In this document: in pieces, positions 1 to 5,450 of the stretch
Numbering within the stretch: position 1 is the stretch's first letter
Layout of the letters: the number at the start of each line of letters is the position of its first letter
Assembly (NCBI GenBank): GCA_002898935.1
Contig: BEII01000074.1
Span: forward strand, 1-7,457
Origin: a bacterium HR32
GTDB taxonomy: Bacteria; Sysuimicrobiota; Sysuimicrobiia; Sysuimicrobiales; Sysuimicrobiaceae
DNA length: 7,457 nt
Reading direction: 5' to 3'
Notes under the pieces: generated by a model
What the model was told of the DNA's origin: nothing
Databases searched by the model: none
What the model saw: the letters and a program-made list of their open reading frames with translations, nothing else
Translations under genes and position numbers: made by a program

Positions 1-306
1 CTGGATGCTGCCTTACGTGTCAGCAGGCTCGCCTGAGGCCGTGTGCGAGTCTCTGAAGGACTCCTCAAACCGGCCACGACCTGAACCTCCTGGTCCAGGC
101 GGTGGCCGATATCCAAACGCCTTCGACCGGGCAAGCTGGCGGAACCGTTCTTCGAGGAAGACGGCCGCCAGGCGATGCAGGCCGCGGAGGAGTTGGTGCG
201 CGTTGCCCACGTCGCCGCGGGACCGGTCTGAGGCGAAGGCGCTGCGGCGTCACCTGAGCCGCGAGGAAGAGAAGGTCGTGCCGCGGGAGCCCGGCTGGAG
301 GACGGC
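1..306 (+). other. Stretch without an intact recognisable gene; possible decayed or frameshifted gene tail
   Basis: No intact family could be recognised here on either strand. On the plus strand, coding-like pieces change frame: about 5-60 (second frame; reads PYVSAGSPEAVCESLKD), about 69-125 (third frame; DLNLLVQAVADIQTP), about 130-231 (first frame; KLAEPFFEEDGRQAMQAAEE, TGA at 229-231, nearly every third base G or C), and about 230-310 (second frame). The second frame is open throughout and ends at TGA 308-310, overlapping the next gene's GTG by four bases, an arrangement used elsewhere in this window. Its middle is an Arg/Pro-rich composition typical of a wrong frame. It may be a pseudogene remnant, an assembly-error-ridden gene end, or noncoding DNA with chance open frames. 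Confidence 0.3.
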
Positions 307-1611
307 GTGAGGCCGTACGACCTGATCCGGAAGAAGTGGGACGGGGGGGAGCTCAGCCGGGAGGAGATCGCGTTCCTCGTGGACGGCTTCGTCCGCGGAG
401 ACGTGCCCGACTACCAGGTGAGCGCGTGGCTCATGGCGGTGTACTTCCGGGGCATGACGGACCGGGAGACCGCGGATCTCACCCTCGCTATGGCCCGGTC
501 CGGCCGGATGCTAGACCTGAGCGGCATCCCCGGCGTGAAGGTAGACAAACACAGCAGCGGTGGGGTGGGGGACAAGACCTCCCTGGTCCTCGTCCCTCTC
601 GTGGCGGCGTGCGGCGTCGTGGTCCCCAAGATGTCGGGCCGCGGGCTGGGGCACACGGGCGGAACCCTGGACAAGCTGGAATCCATTCCGGGCCTGCGGA
701 CGGAGGTGGACGTGGACGCCTTCCTGCAGCAGGTGCGGCGTGTCGGGTGCGCCATCGTGGGGCAGAGCCCGGACCTCGTGCCCGCGGACAAGAAGCTCTA
801 CGCGCTCCGGGACGTCACCGCCACCGTGGACAGCGTTCCCCTCATCGCGAGCAGCATCATGAGCAAGAAGATCGCAGGGGGCGCGGACGCCATCGTTCTG
901 GACGTGAAGACGGGCAGCGGCGCGTTCATGAAACGCTTGGAGGAGGCGCGGGTCCTCGCCCAGGCCATGGTGGCCATCGGGAGCGCGCTGGGACGCCGGA
1001 CCGTGGCGGTCCTCACGGACATGGACCAGCCCCTGGGGTACGCGGTCGGGAACGCCTTGGAGGTGCGGGAGGCCATCGAGACCCTGCGGGGGGACGGGCC
1101 CGGGGACCTCACGGAGCTCTGTCTGGAGCTCGGCTCCCACATGCTGCGGCTCGCGGGCCGCGTCCGCGGGCCGGAGGAAGGCCGCGACGCGTTTCTGGAG
1201 GCGGTGCGCAGCGGCGCCGGGCTGCGGAAGTTCGCCGAGATGGTGGCAGCCCAGGGCGGCGACCCTGCGGTCGCAGACCGCCCCGACCGACTGCCGGCCG
1301 CGCCCGTAGTCCTGGACGTCCAGAGCCCGGAGGACGGCTACGTGGAGGCCGTGGACGCGGAGGCGGTGGGTCGGGTGTCCATGGGTCTCGGCGCGGGGCG
1401 GGTGCGCAAGGAGGACACGGTCGACCCCGCCGTAGGGGTGGTCGTGGAGGCGAAGAAGGGGAGCCGGGTGCACCGAGGGGACGTGCTGGCCCACGTCCAC
1501 GCCCGTACGGAGGAGGCGGCGCAGGCCGCGGCCCGCGCGCTCTTGCAGGCGTACCGGTTGGGCCCGACCCCGCCCGCACCCCGCCCCCTGGTACACGCCG
1601 TGGTCGAGTAA
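307..1611 (+). CDS. pdp: Pyrimidine-nucleoside phosphorylase
   Basis: This 434-residue cytosolic enzyme of pyrimidine salvage splits uridine, deoxyuridine or thymidine with phosphate into free base and (deoxy)ribose 1-phosphate. Length and residue spacing match Bacillus-type PyNP. The family signature SGRGLGHTGGTLDKLE is at residues 110-125. The phosphate-site segment KHSSGGVGDK is at 81-90. The base-binding residues known from the family, Arg168, Ser183 and Lys187, fall at the expected numbers (ALRD and ASSIMSKK). Lys108 just before the signature matches PyNPs, where thymidine-only phosphorylases carry Met (recalled from the literature), so broad uridine/thymidine use is likely. The domain order is helical N-terminal, phosphate-binding alpha/beta, then a C-terminal domain from about 335 with the usual DGYV and KKGSRVHRGD elements. 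The GTG start is supported by GGAGG at 297-301, five bases upstream, and by the MRPYDLIRKKWDGGELS N-terminus. The next gene starts 2 nt after the stop. Confidence 0.96.
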   Translation: MRPYDLIRKKWDGGELSREEIAFLVDGFVRGDVPDYQVSAWLMAVYFRGMTDRETADLTLAMARSGRMLDLSGIPGVKVDKHSSGGVGDKTSLVLVPLVAACGVVVPKMSGRGLGHTGGTLDKLESIPGLRTEVDVDAFLQQVRRVGCAIVGQSPDLVPADKKLYALRDVTATVDSVPLIASSIMSKKIAGGADAIVLDVKTGSGAFMKRLEEARVLAQAMVAIGSALGRRTVAVLTDMDQPLGYAVGNALEVREAIETLRGDGPGDLTELCLELGSHMLRLAGRVRGPEEGRDAFLEAVRSGAGLRKFAEMVAAQGGDPAVADRPDRLPAAPVVLDVQSPEDGYVEAVDAEAVGRVSMGLGAGRVRKEDTVDPAVGVVVEAKKGSRVHRGDVLAHVHARTEEAAQAAARALLQAYRLGPTPPAPRPLVHAVVE

Positions 1612-1613
1612 CC

Positions 1614-3047
1614 GTGCGGATCGTGGTGCCCCCGGGAGCGTTGGTGATGCTCGTGGGGCCGGCCGGGAGCGGCAAGACCACCTTCGCCCGCCGGCACTTC
1701 CGGGAGACGGAGGTGGTGAGCAGCGACCGGTGCCGCGCCCTGGTGTCGGACGACGAGTCCGACATGTCCGTGAGCGGGCGCGCGTTCCAGCTGTTCTTCG
1801 AGATCCTCCGGCACCGTCTGGAGCTGGGCAGGGTCGCCGTGGCGGACAGCACCGCGGTGACGGCCCGCGCGAGAGCTGAGCTCCGGAGCCTGGCCCGGCG
1901 GTGCGGGGCGCCGGTGGTGGCCGTGGCGTTCGACGTGCCGCTGGAGGTCTGCTTGGCCAGGGACACGGTACGGGCGCGGCGCGTGGGCCGCGAGGTCATC
2001 GAGCGGCAGGTCGAACTCATGCGGCAGGCCCTGGAGCGCATTCCCGCGGAGGGCTACGACGCGTGGTACGTGCTGGACGAGCGAGCTCAAGAGGAGGCGG
2101 AGGTGGAGGTCCGTCGGAGTCCGCGGCGGCAGGCCGCCTCGAGCCCTGCCGTCCGAGAGGTCGCGCGGAACACGGGAGGGGAGGTGCATGGGATGACAAT
2201 CCGCAAGGTGGGTGTGGTCGGCTGCGGACTCATGGGCTCGGGGATCGCGGAGACGTGCGCGCGCCAGGGCTACGAGGTGGTGGTTCGGGAGGTCAACGAC
2301 GAGCTGCTGGAGCGGGGCCTGCGCCGGGTCCAGCAATCCATGGCGCGGGCGGTAGAGCGGGGGAAGCTCCCTCCCGAGGAGCGCGACGCGGCCTGGGTCC
2401 GTATCCGGGGTACGGTGCGCATGGACGACCTGCGGGACTGCGACCTGGTGATCGAGGCCGCGGTGGAGCGCATGGACGTCAAGAAGGAGATCTGGCGGGA
2501 GCTGGACCGGATCTGCCCGGAGCGTACCCTGTTCTGCAGCAACACCTCGTCCCTGTCCATCACCGAACAGGCCTCGGTGACCCGCCGGGGAGACCGCTTC
2601 TGTGGCCTGCACTTCTTCAACCCCGTGCCGGTGATGAAGCTCGTGGAGCTCGTGCGGGGATTGCAGACGAGCGAGGAGACCCTAGACACCTGCCGCCGCT
2701 TCGCCGAATCGCTCGGCAAGACCGTGGTGGTGGCCAAGGACTACCCGGGGTTCATCGTCAACCTGCTGCTCGTGCCCTTCCTGCTGGACGCGGTGCGGGC
2801 GTTGGAGAAGGGGCTTGCGACGAAGGAGGACATCGACACCGCGGTGCGCCTCGGCCTGAACCACCCCATGGGCCCGTTCGAGCTTTTGGACTTCGTGGGG
2901 ATCGACACCACCTACTACATCGCGGAGGCGATGTTCCAAGAGTTCAAGGACCCGCGCTACGCGCCGCCGGTGCTCCTCAAGCAGATGACGCTGGCTGGCC
3001 ACCACGGCCGGAAGACCGGAAGGGGGTTCTACGAGTACCGCCAGTAG
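1614..3047 (+). CDS. Pnkp-type polynucleotide kinase domain in frame with 3-hydroxybutyryl-CoA dehydrogenase (possible fusion)
   Basis: A single open frame of 477 codons joins two unrelated enzymes. Residues 1 to about 165 resemble the N-terminal kinase domain of bacterial Pnkp (RNA-repair 5'-OH polynucleotide kinase). Walker A GPAGSGKT is at 15-22, followed by SSDRCRALVSDDE from 36, with Asp38 and Arg41 at the same numbers as the substrate-binding pair of Clostridium thermocellum Pnkp. ADST is at 77-80, and lid arginines include Arg116 and Arg123. The Pnkp phosphatase and ligase domains are absent. Residues of about 166-193 are a charged, Arg/Glu/Ala-rich linker with no visible fold. Residues 194-477 are a complete NAD-dependent dehydrogenase (described separately). 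The GTG start lies 2 nt after the pdp stop without a clear Shine-Dalgarno, so translation is probably coupled; numbering against Pnkp supports this start. No stop separates the halves. Whether one fused protein, two proteins, or a lost stop codon is real cannot be decided from sequence. Confidence 0.75.
   Translation: MRIVVPPGALVMLVGPAGSGKTTFARRHFRETEVVSSDRCRALVSDDESDMSVSGRAFQLFFEILRHRLELGRVAVADSTAVTARARAELRSLARRCGAPVVAVAFDVPLEVCLARDTVRARRVGREVIERQVELMRQALERIPAEGYDAWYVLDERAQEEAEVEVRRSPRRQAASSPAVREVARNTGGEVHGMTIRKVGVVGCGLMGSGIAETCARQGYEVVVREVNDELLERGLRRVQQSMARAVERGKLPPEERDAAWVRIRGTVRMDDLRDCDLVIEAAVERMDVKKEIWRELDRICPERTLFCSNTSSLSITEQASVTRRGDRFCGLHFFNPVPVMKLVELVRGLQTSEETLDTCRRFAESLGKTVVVAKDYPGFIVNLLLVPFLLDAVRALEKGLATKEDIDTAVRLGLNHPMGPFELLDFVGIDTTYYIAEAMFQEFKDPRYAPPVLLKQMTLAGHHGRKTGRGFYEYRQ
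2175..2184 (+). promoter_or_regulatory. Strong internal ribosome-binding site before the dehydrogenase start
   Basis: The purine run ggaggggagg contains two overlapping GGAGG cores. It lies 8 nt before the in-frame ATG at 2193, an ideal Shine-Dalgarno spacing. An out-of-frame ATG at 2188-2190 would stop after two codons (ATG GGA TGA). The site argues that the dehydrogenase can be translated on its own, although the reading frame from 1614 runs straight through it. Confidence 0.7.
2193..3047 (+). CDS. hbd: 3-hydroxybutyryl-CoA dehydrogenase (alternative separate start within the longer frame)
   Basis: Read from this ATG the product is 284 residues, the normal full length for short-chain Hbd/PaaH enzymes. 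These interconvert (S)-3-hydroxyacyl-CoA and acetoacetyl-CoA with NAD(H) in fatty-acid, butyrate or amino-acid catabolism. The Rossmann motif GCGLMGSG is at 10-17. The catalytic and substrate residues align with human HAD at a constant offset of 18: Ser119, His140 (in HFFNPVPVMKLVEL), Glu152 and Asn190. NHPMGPFELLDFVG (223-236) marks the C-terminal dimerisation domain, and GRKTGRGFYEY is the usual C-terminal end. PGFIVN is followed by LLL where many relatives have R-L/I-L, probably harmless. The N-terminus MTIRKVGVVG is where free-standing homologues begin, and a strong Shine-Dalgarno precedes it. Family assignment is firm; whether this start is used instead of, or besides, the one at 1614 is open. 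Confidence 0.8.
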   Translation: MTIRKVGVVGCGLMGSGIAETCARQGYEVVVREVNDELLERGLRRVQQSMARAVERGKLPPEERDAAWVRIRGTVRMDDLRDCDLVIEAAVERMDVKKEIWRELDRICPERTLFCSNTSSLSITEQASVTRRGDRFCGLHFFNPVPVMKLVELVRGLQTSEETLDTCRRFAESLGKTVVVAKDYPGFIVNLLLVPFLLDAVRALEKGLATKEDIDTAVRLGLNHPMGPFELLDFVGIDTTYYIAEAMFQEFKDPRYAPPVLLKQMTLAGHHGRKTGRGFYEYRQ

Positions 3048-3074
3048 CGGCCGCCCCTCGACCTCGGGACGCGA

Positions 3075-3094
3075 AGTGCGCGTGGGTCCGCACT
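3075..3094 (+). repeat. Short inverted repeat in the intergenic gap
   Basis: AGTGCG (3075-3080) and CGCACT (3089-3094) form a perfect 6-bp stem with an 8-nt loop. It lies between the dehydrogenase stop and the putative -10 box at 3100. It could be a weak terminator hairpin without a T-tract, or an operator overlapping the -35 region. The short stem in GC-rich DNA may also be chance. Confidence 0.3.
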
Positions 3095-3099
3095 GGGCG

Positions 3100-3105
3100 T
3101 ACAAT
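3100..3105 (+). promoter_or_regulatory. Candidate -10 box (TACAAT) of a leaderless promoter
   Basis: TACAAT differs by one base from the sigma-70 consensus and is an AT-rich island in a very GC-rich gap. It ends 9 nt before the ATG at 3115, so transcription would begin about 2-4 nt upstream of the start codon, giving an almost leaderless mRNA. There is no Shine-Dalgarno before that ATG, consistent with leaderless translation. No convincing -35 hexamer lies 16-18 bp upstream. Confidence 0.45.
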
Positions 3106-3114
3106 GCGGGTGAG

Positions 3115-3948
3115 ATGCCGCTCGGTCTGGAAGACCTGCAAGACCTGGTGCGGCTGCTGGAGCAGCAGCCCCAGTGGAGGGAGGCCCTGCGCGCCCTTCT
3201 GTGGACCGAGGAGGACCTGGTCGGGTGGCTAAGGGAACGGCTCCCCAGACTGCTGCAGGAAGACCCGCGCCTTCGGGCCGAGGTGCTCGGGGTGCTCGCG
3301 CAGACCCTGAGCCCCCGTTCGGAGCTGGTCCGCGTCCTGGAGGAGATCCGGGCCCTCCGAGAGGATTTCGGCAAGCGGTTCGAGGCTATGGACGAGCGCT
3401 TCCGGGCGCTGCAGGAGGACGTGGACCGGCGGTTCGAGGCTATGGACGAGCGCTTCCGGGTGCTACAGGAAGACATGGACCGGCGGTTCCAGCTGCAGGC
3501 GCAGATCTTGGCGCGACACGACCGCGAGCTGCGGTACCTGAGGGTCGGCTTCGGGGGCCTAGGACGGCGCTGGGGCCTCGGGCTCGAAGAGGCGGTGCGG
3601 AAGATCGTGGAGGAGTTTGCTGGGGTGGGACCTCTCACGGCCGAGCGCCTGGCGCTGCGGGACGACGCCGGTGAGGTGTTCGGAGTCCCGGGCCAGGCGG
3701 TTGAGTACGACGCGTTCGTGCACGACGGGGAGTGCTTTCTGGTGGAGGTGAAGGCCTTCGCGGACCAGGAGGACGTGCTCCTGTTCCATCGGAAACTGGA
3801 GTTCGCCGCCCGACACCTCCCCCGGCCCTTCCGGGCCGTGATGGTGGCGCCCTTCGCGCACGCGCGGGCCGTGGACACAGCTCGGCAGCTCGGCATCCAG
3901 CTTCTCACTGCAGAGGAGGAAGCCCCCGATCAAGAGCCGCAGGCCTGA
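3115..3948 (+). CDS. Coiled-coil protein with PD-(D/E)XK nuclease-like C-terminal domain (DUF3782-like)
   Basis: The product is 277 residues with unknown function. Residues 1-65 are a helical, Leu-rich domain. Residues 68-140 are a heptad-like coiled coil containing an 18-residue repeat, with RFEAMDERFR starting at 88 and again at 106, and a third partial copy RRFQLQ. The C-terminal part, from about 150, fits a PD-(D/E)XK nuclease-like core: helix LEEAVRKIVEEF with Glu159, then VEYDAF with Asp199, then FLVEVKAF with Glu211 and Lys213. This layout is known from uncharacterised DUF3782-type proteins common in cyanobacteria and thermophiles; DNA cleavage is inferred from the motif only. An in-frame GTG at 3076 would add 13 residues, but it has no Shine-Dalgarno and would place the TACAAT box inside the gene, so ATG 3115 is preferred. 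There is no signal peptide or membrane segment. The next gene follows after 43 nt with its own strong ribosome-binding site. Confidence 0.8.
   Translation: MPLGLEDLQDLVRLLEQQPQWREALRALLWTEEDLVGWLRERLPRLLQEDPRLRAEVLGVLAQTLSPRSELVRVLEEIRALREDFGKRFEAMDERFRALQEDVDRRFEAMDERFRVLQEDMDRRFQLQAQILARHDRELRYLRVGFGGLGRRWGLGLEEAVRKIVEEFAGVGPLTAERLALRDDAGEVFGVPGQAVEYDAFVHDGECFLVEVKAFADQEDVLLFHRKLEFAARHLPRPFRAVMVAPFAHARAVDTARQLGIQLLTAEEEAPDQEPQA
3376..3489 (+). repeat. 54-bp in-frame tandem repeat within the coiled coil
   Basis: Unit 1 (3376-3429) and unit 2 (3430-3483) differ at 4 of 54 bases by direct comparison, and the first 31 bases are identical. A third copy begins at 3484 but decays after a few bases. 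Each unit encodes 18 residues, starting RFEAMDERFR. Two of the four differences are silent; the other two give Ala/Val and Val/Met. The pattern indicates recent duplication of a coiled-coil segment. Confidence 0.9.
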
Positions 3949-3991
3949 CCCGCGGGCTTGATCGCCAGGACAGCGACGCAAAGGAGGCGCC

Positions 3992-5107
3992 ATGACCGGC
4001 GTACGGCTGCTCGTGGGTACACGCAAGGGTGCGTTTGTCCTGGAAGCCGGTCCAGACCGGCGGAGGTGGCGGGTGCGGGGCCCACTGTTCGGGGGCGAGG
4101 TGTTCTGCGTCCACGCGTCTTCCCACGACCCGGACCGCCTGTACGCGGCTGTCTGGTCCCCGTGGTCGGAAGTGGTGCTCCAGCGCAGCAGCGACGGAGG
4201 GCGGACCTGGGAAGTTTTCAACAACGTCTTCGGTTACGAGGGTCCGACGACCGCCCACCAGGGTTTCTCCGGAGATCCGACACCGTGGCAGTTCAAGCGC
4301 GTGTGGCGGCTGGCCTCAACCCCGCCCGCGTGGGGTCCTGAGGTGGTGTTCGCCGGGGTAGAGGACGCCGCGCTGTTCCGCCTGTCCGAGGAAGACGGCT
4401 GGTCGGAGATGCAGGGGCTGCGGTGCCACCCGACCCACGAGCGGTGGATGCCGGGTGCAGGGGGACTGTGTTTGCACACGGTACTGTTCGACCCCACCCG
4501 CCCGGGGCGCGTGTACGCCGCGATCTCCGCCGCCGGGGTCTTCCGCAGCGACGACGGCGGGCACACGTGGAAAGCAGCCAACAAGGGTCTCAGCGCCAAG
4601 TATTTACCTGAGGAGCAGCCTGAGGCAGGCTACTGCGTGCACAAGGTGGCCATGCACCCCGAGCGGCCCAACGTGTTGTTCATGCAGAAGCACTACGGTG
4701 TGTACCGCAGCGACGACGCGGGTGAGTCCTGGCGGGCGATCGACGCCGGGTTACCGTCCGACTTCGGGTTTCCGGTGGTCGTGCACGCCCACGAGCCGGA
4801 CACCGTGTACGTGGTCCCCATCACCAGCGACGAACAACACTACCCACCCGCCGGCGCCCTGCGGGTGTGGCGCAGCCGCGACGGGGGAGAGACGTGGGCG
4901 CCCCTGACCCGAGGGCTCCCGGACCGTCGCTGCTACGTGAACGTGCTGCGGGACGCCCTCGCCACCGACCAGCTCGACCCGTGCGGCGTGTACCTGGGGA
5001 CCACAGGTGGCCAGCTCTTCGCGTCCGCGGACGCTGGAGAGTCGTGGAGGGCGATCGCCTCCTACCTGCCCCCGGTGCTGTCCGTGGAAGCGGTGACGCT
5101 CCCGTGA
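3992..5107 (+). CDS. BNR/Asp-box beta-propeller protein (sialidase-like fold, WD40/YVTN type)
   Basis: The product is 371 residues with at least five Asp boxes (S-x-D-x-G-x-T/S-W): SSDGGRTW at 66-73, SDDGGHTW at 186-193, SDDAGESW at 240-247, SRDGGETW at 295-302 and SADAGESW at 345-352. A degenerate one lies near 132-137. This is the repeat of six- or seven-bladed propellers such as sialidases and Ycf48-like assembly factors. Such proteins are often annotated as exo-alpha-sialidase, but no sialidase active-site arrangement was recognised, so an enzymatic role is not supported. There is no signal peptide or lipobox, so it is probably cytoplasmic. The ATG is fixed by a near-perfect Shine-Dalgarno, aaggagg at 3981-3987, and by the N-terminus MTGVRLLVGTRKGAF, typical of this subfamily. 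Its stop overlaps the start of the MoaD-like gene by 4 nt, which suggests the two products work together; binding is inferred. Confidence 0.88.
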   Translation: MTGVRLLVGTRKGAFVLEAGPDRRRWRVRGPLFGGEVFCVHASSHDPDRLYAAVWSPWSEVVLQRSSDGGRTWEVFNNVFGYEGPTTAHQGFSGDPTPWQFKRVWRLASTPPAWGPEVVFAGVEDAALFRLSEEDGWSEMQGLRCHPTHERWMPGAGGLCLHTVLFDPTRPGRVYAAISAAGVFRSDDGGHTWKAANKGLSAKYLPEEQPEAGYCVHKVAMHPERPNVLFMQKHYGVYRSDDAGESWRAIDAGLPSDFGFPVVVHAHEPDTVYVVPITSDEQHYPPAGALRVWRSRDGGETWAPLTRGLPDRRCYVNVLRDALATDQLDPCGVYLGTTGGQLFASADAGESWRAIASYLPPVLSVEAVTLP

Positions 5108-5433
5108 GCGGGTCGGACCGGGCAGTCGCGCGCGTCCACGTGGTCCTCCCGGCCTACCTGCAGCGCCTGGTGGGCTTGCCCGCCACCACTTGCACCGTGA
5201 CGGTGCCGCGCGGCAACGCCACCGTGGGCGAGGTGCTGGAGGTCCTCGAGGGCCGCTACCCGACGCTGCGCGGGGTGCTGCGCCTGCCGGGTGCGGGCCG
5301 TGTGAAGCCGCACCTCCGGGTGTTCGCGGGCACGCGGGACGTCACCCTGGACGGGCTGCAGGAGGCTCTGCCCGAGGAAGTGACGTCCGGCCGTGCGGAG
5401 CTGCGGATCGTAGCCTCTCTCTCCGGCGGTTAG
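5104..5433 (+). CDS. MoaD/ThiS-family ubiquitin-fold protein with C-terminal Gly-Gly
   Basis: The product is 109 residues with a beta-grasp layout: strand VARVHVVLPAYL (8-19), strand CTVTVPRG (30-37), helix TVGEVLEVLEGRYPTL (40-55), HLRVFAGTRDV (70-80), LDGLQEAL (82-89), and final strand AELRIVASLSGG (98-109). The last two residues are Gly-Gly, as needed for adenylation by an E1-like enzyme and thiocarboxylate formation in MoaD/ThiS sulfur carriers, or for conjugation in SAMP/TtuB-type modifiers. No molybdopterin, thiamine or E1/JAMM gene is present here, so the pathway is unknown. Its GTG overlaps the propeller gene's TGA as GTGA, with no strong Shine-Dalgarno, indicating coupled translation. 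It is longer than classical MoaD (about 80), with extra N-terminal residues and a PGAGRVKP loop near 62-69. Confidence 0.85.
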   Translation: MSGSDRAVARVHVVLPAYLQRLVGLPATTCTVTVPRGNATVGEVLEVLEGRYPTLRGVLRLPGAGRVKPHLRVFAGTRDVTLDGLQEALPEEVTSGRAELRIVASLSGG

Positions 5434-5450
5434 GAGGCCGTCAACCGCCG
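5424..5450. terminator. Inverted repeat across two convergent stop codons, candidate bidirectional terminator
   Basis: CGGCGGTT (5424-5431) and AACCGCCG (5443-5450) pair perfectly over 8 bp around an 11-nt loop. The left arm contains the last two Gly codons and first base of the TAG of the MoaD-like gene. The right arm contains the last two Gly codons and part of the TGA of the HMG-CoA lyase gene on the other strand. There is no T-tract on either side, so it is not a classical intrinsic terminator. Its position between convergent operons with only 7 bases between stops makes a two-way termination role plausible. Confidence 0.5.

Noticed and set aside
336..1613. Possible N-terminal extension of the kinase frame back to 336
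   Set aside because: This part overlaps pdp in another frame and translates to Gly/Arg-rich nonsense. Homology to Pnkp kinases begins exactly at the GTG 1614.
1338..2612. Long open frame of 424 codons on the minus strand
   Set aside because: It lies antisense to pdp, the kinase domain and the dehydrogenase, and its translation is His/Arg/Pro-rich with no family resemblance. It is a shadow caused by high GC.
3076..3114. GTG 3076 as the start of the coiled-coil protein
   Set aside because: It has no ribosome-binding site, adds 13 unremarkable residues, and would bury the TACAAT box in coding sequence. ATG 3115 fits better.
3376..3489. Repeats as a CRISPR array or mobile-element repeat
   Set aside because: The units are in tandem without spacers, in frame, and encode a coiled-coil pattern.
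2682..3908. Minus-strand open frame of 408 codons with Ser/Arg-rich repeats
   Set aside because: It is antisense to the coiled-coil gene and the end of the dehydrogenase. Its repeats merely mirror the 54-bp duplication.
3992..5107. True secreted sialidase
   Set aside because: Asp boxes are present, but there is no signal peptide and no recognised arginine-triad sialidase active site. Asp boxes occur in many non-sialidase propellers.
5104..5433. Dedicated molybdopterin synthase small subunit (MoaD) or ThiS
   Set aside because: The fold and Gly-Gly end fit, but there is no cofactor-biosynthesis neighbour and the protein is longer than either, so only the family name is used.
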